Positions 32,601-42,041 of a stretch of 64,000 bases of DNA are shown here, piece by piece (positions within the stretch are counted from its first letter, which is position 1; each line of letters opens with the position of its first letter). Source of the stretch: Durusdinium trenchii (taxonomy: Eukaryota; Sar; Dinophyceae; Suessiales; Symbiodiniaceae); contig CAXAMN010022017.1 in NCBI GenBank assembly GCA_963970005.1, positions 579,826-643,825 on the forward strand, in the 5' to 3' direction. Under the pieces are notes generated by a model. That model made no database searches. It was given only the letters and a program-made list of their open reading frames with translations, and was not told where the DNA came from. The translations under genes were made by a program, and so were the position numbers.

Positions 32601-35600
32601 TCGGCGGCATCGTCCGCCGCTCCGGATCGTCAGCGTCCGCCGCGGATCGGGGCGTCGCTGGCGAGCCAGGCTTCTTGTAGGAGTCATTGGCGTCGATGGA
32701 GTGCTCGGAGACGTCAGATTGGAGGTCGGAGGTGTCGCTGATGCACTCCTCCACATCCTCATGGCGGACAGATCTGGTGGTCGCTTGGCGGGCCCCAGTG
32801 TCCCCAAAATGGGAGATGCTGAGGCAAATGATTGGGGGCAATGTTCCTGAGGGTCACACTTAGTGGCCGAAGATATATGATGGGCCAACGTAAGACCCCA
32901 CTTTTTCAGCCATTCCGAAGATGGTTGCGTTCGGACTTGTGCGTTCCTTAGAAGCGGAAGGTGGGTCACCCCTCCACATACTGTAGACGTGGATGCCGAA
33001 AAAGGCCCTCCAGGGAACGTATTTCTCTTGTTACTTTTCAGGCTCCTCCAAATCGTCTCGGGGAGTCTTCCCTTCAAAAGACTCAAATGCGCAGATTGTG
33101 AGGAGACTTGCGAATCGCTGAGACACAAGCACGTGGAATTCTTGTTAGTCATACAGCTTTGGTGAGTTACCCTATGGCCCATCCACCATAGACCCAAACA
33201 CATGGGAAAAAATGAAAAAACGCTTGATCCTCCATGAGCAAACAATACCCATGAATGGCTTGCTTCTGGGCTGTCTCAAACAAACTGGGACGCTTGGCGC
33301 TCGAAGTCCAGCCCCGGACTGAAACATTGAAACAATTTGGGGGCATCCTCCCGTGGTCAGGAAGTTCGATTCGGGTCGACTGACTCGCAGCAGAACCGCT
33401 TCTCTCGGATTTTGGGGTCACCGAAACCCCCCCCCCCGACGCGAGATCTTTGAGCGTCACCGGACGGGCATCCTGCCCGGGCCATCGGACGAAGGATGGG
33501 GGGGAAGCTGCCCAAGGAATGGGTCCAACTGCGTGCTGCGTGCGTCGGCGCGAAAAAACGCTCCAAACGTCGGCATCGGCATATGCTTTGGAGGTCATTT
33601 GTTGTGGTCGGGGCCCACATCAAGAACGTGAGAACTGGGTGTTATTGAAACATTAGCATGAAGACAGGGCACATCGTTTCATCTCATTCTTTGTCAGGCA
33701 TTGAGGCTCTGATTCTTTTACGCCAGTGGAATCGCGACACGAACGTGGGCTTCTCCGCGTTTTGGGATCATGTTTCGGCAAACTGGCAGTTAGATTCCCT
33801 AAAGAAGTGCAGCACAAATGTTGCCGTATCTCGTGAAACGAATTGGTCATCTGAGTGGAAAAGGTGCGCCATGTCTGACAATCCAAACGCTGACAGACCA
33901 GCAGGGCACCCGAGATACGCACAGTGGAAATCCACCCGCCATCTCAAAGAAACACCGCCTGGAGATGAAACAGCCTGGAGATAGACCCCCAAAAAGGGGG
34001 GGTCGACACTCAAAACCTACCTTCAGGTTCTCTATGTGTTGGGCCTGCAACTTTCACCCAAAGGACCTTGTCCCAAAGACGTTTCATGGCCACCGCGGGA
34101 CTTTCTGAAGGATGCCTTCCGGAACAGGACTCAACCCTTCACTCAACCCTTCACGGTGTCTCTTTGGGGCTGGTGCTCGCCGTTCCAGGCTCCATCCCGA
34201 ACCGTCCCTGCTGAACCAGGCAACAATAAAGGTCGAGCGGTACCTCCCAAAGCGGCACGGCCGTCCGGCACTCTGAGCCTCCCAATCCGCCTTTGAGGCG
34301 CTCTGAGCCTTAACCCTAGAAGTGCAGTTGGACTATTTTTGACCGAAGTAAAGGAAATTCCTTCAGGTCACCGTTCGTCGGACCATTCTTATCGTCTTTC
34401 ACGGCGGGCGTGTCGACGGTTTTCACCCAGCCCCTCGGTTTGGAGAGGTCCAGCCAAGCCCATCCTGCCAAGGGGGTTCCGACTTGATCCATCAACGGAT
34501 CTGAAAATGAAGGCTCGACCACCGCATTCTTCGGCTTCGAACACCACGCGACGGGGACGGTGCTAGCACCGGTGCTGTCGTTCCGGGAGATCCCAGTGCC
34601 ACGGGCCGTGGAAGTTAGAGCACCAACCGAATCTATACAACCCTTCACCAAGGAACACTCCGGAGAAAAGACACATGAACAAACAGGGAACTCGGCCAAA
34701 CCGTCGGCGCACAGCAGCTTCATTGCCATGGGTCGGACGGAAATGGAAAGGGCAAGACGGCCGAGGCGCTGCAGGAATCCCCTTAAGGCACTTTTCAGCC
34801 GAAAATTGGTGGTGCTTGAGCCCGGCCACGGTGCCGCATGGATCTCGGGGCTTCCGTCGAGACGTTCCCGCCAGACACGACCCATGAGGGAGAATCAAGC
34901 CGATTCTCAGACTCATGTGCCAGTTTCGGTCATACCCGTCAGACCCATGTTTCATAGCCAGAAGCCACACCGTTCTTGGAATGTTTGGGTCCATCTCTGT
35001 TCCGGGGCTTGGGGGGAATGGTGTCACATGGGCTCCCCAAGCACCGACCGGGGTGCTTGAAGCTGTGTTTCAAAGGAGCTTGGCCGCGACCATGCGGTTG
35101 ACCAAGCTACTACATCGCCTGAGAAAAATAAACAAAATGATACACTCAATCCACAGCAAAGACCTAACAAGTTCACGTGGAGCTTTAACATTCTGGGCAC
35201 CTTCTTCTGACCGAAAATAAACACATCGGATATACAAAACAAACAAACACAAGAGACTGTCAGATTCTGTGTCCATTGAGGGGCTCCGGCTCCTTTTCAT
35301 TCAGCTGGAGTCCTCTGACAAAACCCCTCCACGAAAGCAATGGCAGGACCCAAAAAGCAAGGTCCCCCAACTCTCACAGGATACTCGGTGAATAGCCTAC
35401 TGAACCATAGACAAACAGAATACGAAAAATGAACAAGATTCAGATAAACAAGGAAGAAATGGTACTGGACCATTTACTGGCCCTGCCATTCGTCTCCATA
35501 GAATGGGATGTCGAACCTCCACAGGTCCCCATCGTCCAAGACGATGAATCGTCTGATCTTCAGAAATCGGATACACACGAGGTCGACCGTCGACGTGTCA

Positions 35601-38600
35601 TCCACGTCGGAGAAAGGATGGGAAAAACATAGCAAAGGCTCATCTTCACTGGAGCACCCACGTCACCACTTCACATCCACTTCACATCAACCAAAACTCC
35701 TCCCTGCACGGACCGAACCTCGTCCTCCGGTCGTCCCACGTCCTCGTCCTCGTCCTCCCGCTCGTCCCGCACCGCGACCCCCCAAGCGACCGCGCCCTTC
35801 GCCGGTGCCGTGCACCCCGCGGACGCGGCTGAACTGCACCTGGAACCGCGCGAGCCGTGAAGGGGGGGACCCAACGGGGCTCTGGGCTTCAGTGCTTTCG
35901 GTCCGCCTCAGTGCTTTCGGCTCGCCGAACCGAAAGCAGACCCAAAGCCGACCGCGTTTTTCGGCTGATCTGACGGAGGTGCTTCCCCCGCTGTGCGGCT
36001 GGAACAGCCGGGAGGAATCGGTGGTCCGGTGGAAGTCCCCCAGTTCGTTCGGAGGATCTTTGGGTCCCATGGAGTACGTAGCAGCTAAGAGAGTCCAGTG
36101 AGTTCGACTCTATTTTGAGCACCATGTAAGTATTCAGGAAATTCTTGGACTTTTGCCCATATCCTAAACCCAGCCGACCAGTGTTGGCACTACTGCCACG
36201 TTATCAGAAAGACATGGATTTGCCAGGAACGTTGCAGCTGGGGTGGCTTGAGGGGGTCAATGCGGATGTAGCTGTTGGGGTGCACTCCCAGGAAAACCAT
36301 CATGGAAGTGGAACGAGTGGAAAACCCCCTGCTTGGAGACGGTGCACGGTCTGAATCACTTCATCATGGAAGTGGAGGCTTGCCCCGAACGGAAGACGAC
36401 GTTCCTTCAGAACCAGGTTTACGGCTTACCACTTTCATGTTAAACCAAGATGGTTCTTTTTTGCATGGCTTGTGGCTTCCTGAACCTTCAAAGGGGTGCT
36501 GGCTGGAGGTCCATAAGTCGTGTACGGATGTGTAAGGTATAGTCTATCGGAGGCCACGATAGACTGGTGCTGGCTGGCTTGGTCGCCAGTGTGCCTCACA
36601 ACTTCGACCGGATGTCCACCCGATTCGGGTGGTTCTGAAGCGAGTGGTTCTGTGTGAAGTCGCATTCCCGAGGTGAACATCCTCTCCGGAAGTCTAACCC
36701 CCTGAAGTCTAACCCACTCCGAGCGTCAAACCCATCCAGTCATGGTTGCTACAAAACCCTAGGTCGCGTGGCAGCGATCCAAGTAGATCAAAGGTTGAAA
36801 CTGAACAGGCCGAGTTCACGGGGCGTTCGATGTGCCATCTGAACCTTGCTACCTGACCTAAGAACATCCTAAGACAGCTAGACCGTCCCCACACACTCCA
36901 GACTGGAATAGATGCCTCCCATTAACCCCAGAAACCATCCCAATGCAAGCACATATGCCATACATGGAGTGATTGGGATCTATAACCATATGACCGTATG
37001 TCTTGTCACTTTCGGCTGCGGCATCACAGTCTCCGCAAGCAGTCACTGCACGGAGAGGACACGCCCACTTCCCCCGCGCCTTGCCAAGGCTGTGCGAAAA
37101 GCCGAAGGCCTCGCCCTCCTCTTTGAGCAAGTCCACCTGGCCATATGGTCGCTTAGAGATCATCCCACGCTCTTGATGAGTTGTTCAGGAAATCGACCTA
37201 AGAGCATCTAAGAGCTCTGATTTCTGTCTCGTTTCGGTGGTAGGATGAAAGAAATCGATGGGACCAACCGCTGAGAACCCTTTAAGATGGAGAGGTGTTG
37301 CAGGCTCCTTCAGTCGGTCTCCATCGTCTCAACTGGGAACCACCCACCGAAGAATGAGGAATGAAGGGTGTCATCGGGGGCCCTACCAGGACCTATCACT
37401 TCGTCGACTTGGCCATCCTCTCACCAAACCCATCTCCAAAGTTCTCAAAAACTCACCATCCCCCCAGATCCAAACCCTAAAACCCCCCCCAGGCCCCCTC
37501 CCCCCGCATCCCTCTGCTCCATCTCCCCCCGCTGATCCCCCCTGCATGTCCTCCTTCCTCCAGTCACCTGGGCTCTTTCCCGCCTCTTGCCTCCCCACCA
37601 CCTCGCGACTCGCGACTCGCCCCAGGTGACGCAGCACGCACCTCCCAGGTCAGGCAGCCCTTTTCGTCGGTGCGTTGGTTGACCTTCCGCTTGGCCGCCT
37701 GAGGTGCAATCCGTTTTCGAGGAGGGCGACGGAGGAGCGTGGCCCCCCCAAGGTGAAGGTTGCAGCAGATGGCCAGGGTTCTGAGCGAATAACCTTTGAT
37801 CCCGAACAACCCTGTTGGTTTATCGAGGTTAAACATGTTTAATTAGACTTGCTGAAACCAGATCGTTCCCATTTTACAAATGGTCGAACAGACTTCCAGG
37901 GAGTTCAGGAGAGAGGGACCCAATTGATGCGTGGGGCCCCTCTGCGCCCCAATGGATGCGTCATGATAGCAGTGCTTTGCCGGATTGCCACGCCAAAAGG
38001 CGGAACAAGTCTGAGAAATCGCGCTGCGAGGCCACCAACCCCACGTTCAGACTCTCAGCGCGGATGGCCTCGATCTCGGCGCGGATGGCCGCCTCCCGGG
38101 CTTGGCGTTCCTCTTCCAGCTTTCGTGCCTTTAGGAGGGCCGCTCGAGCGGCGAGGCGCGAAGGGCAGGGTGGTGTGGGAGGGCGGCTGCGCCAGCAAAT
38201 CTAGAAGGGTGAAACGTAATAAATGGTGAAGAAGAAACCTCCATCTAGGACATATATATAATATATATATATATAGGTTTTTACAATTAAGATGGGTGGT
38301 TTTATTGATCAACCGTAGTCTATATTTTAGGGTCCTGGTTGTGATATAAGATAAGATGCATTTGCATGTCTGAAGCGGGAGAGTTGGAAGGGTCGAGGTG
38401 AAGAATTAGCCAAGAAGAACCTCCTAAACCCCTGAAGATCTTGCGTTTCCTGAGTGCCTAGCAGTGCTATGAAAAAGACTTCTGGAGATACTGGCTCCCC
38501 ATGTGTGCTTTCACATGGAGGCTGCAGGGGCTTCCAGCATGGGTGAGATGGCATGGCCCGGACCATCAAATTCGGACGAAACCGGTGGTGCACTTCCATG

Positions 38601-41428
38601 ATATGATGATTCCAGGGAGTATCCACATGGTCAACGACCCGATAGATCCACTGTCATCACCCTCTTTCTTTCGGGTGATGGGACAAGTGTTCGACAACGT
38701 CTGATTCGGCAACGTCTGATGGCATGGAAGCCTGAAGAGTCCACTCCTACAGATGGATATGGCGATTCTCGGTCGACTTTGGTACCGTATACTGTACCTG
38801 TTGGTTATTGTTATGCTGAGGGCTTAACACTACAAAACCAGGTCGTTACCATGTTAAAAAGGATCGAACAGACTTCCAGGGGTTCGTTTAGGACACCTAT
38901 GGATTCGATGTGGCCATAAATGCCCGACGTTGAAGGCTTTTCGTGCCTGTTTCAGCTGAAATCGAGCTGAAACAGAGTCACTGACCTTTCGCAGCATATT
39001 TGGATGTGGTGGACCAGCTGGCACCTTTCTCACGGATTCTCAACCCCAAACTCCCACCTTCACCCCAGCCTGGCCTCTTCTGCCAGCCTGGCCTCCTCTG
39101 CAAGTCTGGCCTCCTCTGCCAGCCTGGCCTCCTCAGCCAGCCGTGCCTCTTCTGCTAGCCGTGCTTCTTCGGCCAGCCGCGCTTCTTCGGCCAGCCGTGC
39201 TTCCTCTGCCAACCGGGCCTGGCGAGAGCGGAGGACATCGCCTCAGGATTCATAGCCTTCAGGACCGACACCTTCTGAGGGTGTCTTATCTACCGAGCCT
39301 CCCAGGACCTGGAGTCCAGAAAATCACCTGGAACGTCGGTTCCGAAGTGGAGCATGTCTGTGATATAACCACCCCTTGTGAGTCCTGGCCGTTTGGCATT
39401 CACACAGTTGCCATGTCCAGCACATATCATAACCCGACCCGCCTCTTCCGCCAGCCTAGCTTCTTCTGCCAGCCGTGCCTCCTCAGCCAGCCGTTCGGCT
39501 TCAATCCTTTTGGCCTCTAGTTCTGCTGCCCTGGCCTCTGCTGAGAGTGCAGCCAGCCTGGCTTCCTCAGCCAAGCGTGCCTCTTCTGCCAGCCGTGCCT
39601 CTTCGGCCAGCCGTGCCTCTTCTGCCAGCCGTGCCTCTTCTGCTAGCCGTGCTTCTTCGGCCAGCCGTGCCTCTTCGGCCAGCCGTGCCTCTTCTGCCAG
39701 CCGTGCTTCTTCGGCCAGCCGTGCTTCTTCTTCTGCTAGCCTGAGGGAGGATAAGGAAGCAGGAAGTCAACGAAGACTTGGACCTCTGAGCATGTTTGTG
39801 CTGGTCACCCGAACATGGTTTTTGCTGAACAGCCTGAACACTGTTGCAATGAGCACATGGCTCACGCAACCTAGTCACCGCCTCGTTGGAGCACACCGAG
39901 ATCAGCACATCCACCTTTTAAAAGGAAAACACCACGATCCCCAGCCTTCAGCCACTTCCGCTCCATCAAATCCTACCCAACCCAGCCGCCCGCCTGGCTG
40001 CTTCAACCTTGGCGTCCTCCAACCTCTTACGCTCCGCCTCGGCTCCCAGGACTCCCACGGGCCGCAAATGGAGCTGGAAGGTCGGTAAGTCCAGTTCGAC
40101 GATATGTTGACCGACTGAAGTAGAGGAGACTCCTGAACTCGGGTCACCTATAGTCGGACCCATTTGTTTTCCAGGGATAAATATACAATATATATGTCTA
40201 CACATATTCATAGAATTATGATCAACTTTGTTCCAAGCACCTCTTGCCTGTGCCTGGGGCGGCCTCCAACCATACCGAAAAAGATGGTTCTACACTTCCT
40301 GGCTGGAGTACCCTACACGCAAATGTTTGCAATAGTGGCTGGACATAAAGGGACACAAGGGCGTGAATCTGGCATTCTCCCTCACCCCAAAATGCATGGA
40401 AGTGGGCCGCCGGCCGCGAAAGGATGGCCATTCGACGAAGACCAAACAGATCGGACCGGAGCCCGGTCCGAAGGAAACCCACCAACCAGTCCCGGACATC
40501 TCGGGAGTCCACCATGCCCCCACCAACACATGGACCTCCTAAGGACTCCAAACGTCTCCAAACCTGTGAAACTCGGGCTTTTCCTTGGCTAAATGGTAGT
40601 TGATGTGTCAAAGACAACACCTTGAGGGAGATGCACCAATCGAATAGATCTCTTCACCGCCACCGGCCGGTCCGAACCTGGAACACCCACCGGGTCGACC
40701 CCGACCTGCCTCCTCGGGGTCCAGCGCCTGGCCGGGTGTGGTGCTTCGGTCCGGACCGTGCGGGTGCGGGGAGGTCCGAGCCACGACTGAGCTCCACGTG
40801 GCGCTACCAGACCTGGACCACCGAAATGAAGCCGCCACCAGTTCCACAAGGCTCCTTGGAGAAGAGGGGTGTCCATTCTCCATGGCATGCCCTGAGCATC
40901 ACGAAGCACAAATGTCAAGATTGTCAAGGATCAAGCGCTTTTGGTCTCAGAATGACCAAAAGCGTATATTGAAGCACAGCCGCACTTCGCCATGACTTCG
41001 CCAGTTCCAACCACGAACCCCCCAAACACCCCACCGACCATCCACCGGGTCCGGTTGCCGCGCCCCGGGACCGTGGAGTGAACCATCAGCACACACCAAC
41101 TGGCGGCGCCAGGAGTTGGAGACGGTGTTCGACCTGGGCCGCCTTGCTGCAATGACAGGTGGTGAGCTGAAACAAGTAAGGGAATGGTCAAATCTAATGG
41201 CGTTCTGGCAAAAAGGTCACCAACCCTCCGGAACCTTCCTGTGGCCGGCAGCTTGTCTTTCTTCCCTTTTTGCGGCAAACGGCCCGGCCCAGCGCATCTC
41301 TCTCCTCAGGTGAGCGATGGGTTGCTCTTCAACCCTTTCCCCCTTCCCTGATCGTCCACCGGGTCGTTCCGGCGTCGTCCACCGGCGGCCTCGGACGCTT
41401 CACGCTCCAACTCCAAGAGCTTCTGCAC
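29615..41428 (-). CDS. Long coiled-coil protein, at least 14 exons (partial)
   Basis: Unknown protein. Minus-strand exons at 41390-41428, 41239-41304, 41097-41133, 39994-40042, 39443-39740, 39064-39218, 38069-38186, 37642-37698, 37080-37136, 34692-34768, 32590-32818, 32330-32393, 32222-32267, 32003-32080, 30343-30408 and 29615-29666 can be joined, nearly all with agreeing phases. The first half is a charged coiled coil ([28 protein letters not shown]; repeats of EEARLA), the middle is mixed, and an acidic Ser-rich segment follows. No catalytic motif is recognised; such proteins are often structural or flagellar. Whether 37 kb and below belongs to the same gene needs a transcript; an alternative TGA at 37963-37961 could end the coiled-coil part. 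N-terminus not identified. Confidence 0.6.
30343..30408 (-). CDS. Exon o
   Basis: Reads [20 protein letters not shown] then GK, 22 codons. The acceptor is CCAAGGAAG before GTC. The donor is GA (GGGAAG then GACCGG). Helical, coiled-coil-like wording; phase agrees on both sides. Confidence 0.6.
30595..31040. repeat. Minisatellite-like tract CATTCACCC / TGACCTGTGG / AATGGTAATG
   Basis: At least six imperfect units of CATTCACC..TGACCTGTGG are interleaved with runs of GGTAATGCTAATGGC type. The spacing is irregular. It is intronic or intergenic; no coding reading is suggested. Confidence 0.8.
32003..32080 (-). CDS. Exon n
   Basis: Reads [20 protein letters not shown] then RALAEE, 26 codons, phase 0 to 0. 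The acceptor is GGGGCGTAG and the donor is GT (GAGGAG then GTCCAG). The intron before it is only 141 bases. Confidence 0.6.
32140..32207. repeat. Family B element flanked by a 15-base target duplication
   Basis: The element contains GTTAGGCCCTAACAGG and ends TGACCTGTCGGAGGGTCCTG. It is flanked by direct copies of GAAAGAGAACCCACC at 32125-32139 and 32208-32222. The right copy overlaps the splice donor of the exon at 32222-32267. The direct repeats are what a transposition target duplication would leave. Confidence 0.85.
32222..32267 (-). CDS. Exon m, helical segment next to an inserted element
   Basis: Reads [15 protein letters not shown] after one leading base. The acceptor is GGGCAG before G and the donor is GT (GCGGAG then GTGGGT). 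The donor lies in one copy of the 15-base repeat that flanks the family B element at 32140-32207. Confidence 0.65.
32330..32393 (-). CDS. Candidate exon l
   Basis: In the frame that meets the next exon it reads [20 protein letters not shown]. The acceptor is GGCCTGAG before GAA. The donor is a strong GT (GCAGC then GTGAGA). Another frame ([14 protein letters not shown]) is also open. Confidence 0.5.
32590..32818 (-). CDS. Exon k, acidic Ser-rich segment
   Basis: Reads [20 protein letters not shown], then [20 protein letters not shown] and a Pro/Asp-rich tail to PPSRSE. The acceptor is TTTGCCTCAG. The GT donor at 32589 (GAA then GTGAGA) is strong by consensus, but a GA donor at 32597 would keep the phase of the next exon. 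Low-complexity acidic composition suggests a disordered linker. Confidence 0.6.
34692..34768 (-). CDS. Candidate exon j
   Basis: Reads [20 protein letters not shown] then ADGLA. The acceptor is GATTCCTGCAG and the donor is GT (GCCGA then GTTCCC). Phase 0 in and 2 out both agree with neighbours. The plus strand is also open, which lowers confidence. Confidence 0.45.
37080..37136 (-). CDS. Exon i, unknown domain
   Basis: Reads [19 protein letters not shown], 19 codons, phase 0 to 0. The acceptor is ATGGCCAG before GTG and the donor is GC (GGCAAG then GCGCGG). The Gly-x-x-Phe-Gly-Phe pattern recalls the peptide-binding loop of PDZ domains, but that is only a suggestion. Confidence 0.65.
37642..37698 (-). 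CDS. Exon h, unknown domain
   Basis: Reads [19 protein letters not shown], 19 codons, phase 0 to 0, with a clear acceptor (GCACCTCAG before GCG) and a GT donor (GGGAG then GTGCGT). Probably follows the coiled coil. Confidence 0.7.
38069..38186 (-). CDS. Coiled-coil gene exon g
   Basis: Ends with [20 protein letters not shown] then AEIE. The start was placed at TGGCGCAG because its one leading base fits exon f. The GC donor (ATCGAG then GCCATC) fits the phase-0 exon at 37642-37698. The frame stays open to TGA at 37963-37961 (ending GKALLS), so this could instead be the last exon. Confidence 0.65.
39064..39218 (-). CDS. Coiled-coil gene exon f, EEARLA repeats
   Basis: Begins [20 protein letters not shown] and continues with the same six-residue unit to a GT donor (CTGGG then GTGAAG). 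The acceptor is CTCTCGCCAG before GCC, phase 0 from exon e. Its repeats are close copies of exon e, suggesting exon duplication or repeat expansion across the intron. Confidence 0.85.
39443..39740 (-). CDS. Coiled-coil gene exon e, about ten EEARLA repeats
   Basis: Ninety-nine codons. The first part is about ten tandem seven-residue-like units of the type [13 protein letters not shown], followed by [20 protein letters not shown] and three more units. The DNA repeats at about 18 bases (GCACGGCTGGCNGAAGAR). The acceptor has a pyrimidine tract (TCCTCCCTCAG) before G and the donor is GC (GAAGAG then GCGGGT). A long single alpha helix or coiled coil is expected. Confidence 0.85.
39994..40042 (-). 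CDS. Coiled-coil gene exon d
   Basis: Reads [15 protein letters not shown] with split codons at both ends. The donor is GC (GCCAG then GCGGGC). The open AG is completed by the first base of the next exon to give Arg. The frame is also open upstream ([10 protein letters not shown]), so a longer exon from about 40062 is possible. Confidence 0.7.
41097..41133 (-). CDS. Coiled-coil gene exon c
   Basis: Reads [12 protein letters not shown] plus one base. The acceptor is GGCCCAG before GTC and the donor is GT (GTTG then GTGTGT). Phase 1 meets the two leading bases of the exon at 39994-40042. Confidence 0.6.
41239..41304 (-). CDS. Coiled-coil gene exon b
   Basis: Reads [20 protein letters not shown] plus PQ, 22 codons, phase 0 to 0. 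The acceptor is CTCACCTGAG before GAG. The donor is GA (CACAG then GAAGGT). A basic patch interrupts the coil. Confidence 0.6.
41390..41428 (-). CDS. Coiled-coil gene exon a
   Basis: Reads [13 protein letters not shown], 13 codons, phase 0 to 0. The acceptor is GGCGCCAG before GTG and the donor is GC (TCCGAG then GCCGCC). Leucine heptad spacing is visible. Confidence 0.7.
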
Positions 41429-41620
41429 CTGGCGCCGCGTCGGCCGCGCGCCCGGACCGGTTCACCGCCACTGAGGCCACGACGAGGCGCCACGACGAGG
41501 CACGGCCGTCCGGAGACAGAGGTCGAAGAGACAGAGGTCGGGGCAAGGTCGACGCGGAGAACATGGGGGAGACGGATGAGACGGGAGGGGACGGTGTAAG
41601 GGTTGATATATATATATATA

Positions 41621-41725
41621 TACCCTGGGAGTCCAAGACTATTTTAAAAACGGTCTTTAGGTGATCCGAAAAGGAACTTCCTTTACTTGGATGGTGCCGA
41701 AAAAAGTCTTTGGACTTCTAGGGTA
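41621..41725. repeat. Family D foldback element between TA runs
   Basis: Begins TACCCTGGGAGTCCAAGACT and ends AGTCTTTGGACTTCTAGGGT plus A. TA dinucleotide runs adjoin both ends (41606-41622, 41724-41742). It shares its arms and inner AATGGTCTT-like and CTTCCTTTA-like words with 24197-24305 and 42246-42312. Confidence 0.85.
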
Positions 41726-42041
41726 TATATATATATATATATACATATTGAGAAAAGAATCAGAAACAGAGTGAATATGTTGGTGTGTTGTGTGTGTGCG
41801 TTGTGGGCATGAGAAGGCTCCGGAATCACTCTGGAGAACTCTTCTGAACGCTGCTTAAAGGAAAAATCCAATTGATCATCCTTTTATGCCCCGCTCAAGG
41901 TTCGAACGGCTCAATTCCCAAATTGTGTGTGTGTTCTTTTCTGGGGCGGGGTTGAGCTTTGCCAAGAATGATACCACATTGGAAGTGGAAGGTCATCGAA
42001 AAATGTTCCCTTTTGTATCTTTCCTACGAACAGGTTTTTCC

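Noticed and set aside
35508..36101. Plus-strand Pro/Arg-rich open frame of 197 codons
   Set aside because: The Pro-Arg run is a GC-rich simple repeat (CGTCCTCGTCCT) that reads as Gly-Arg on the other strand. I see no independent support for either.
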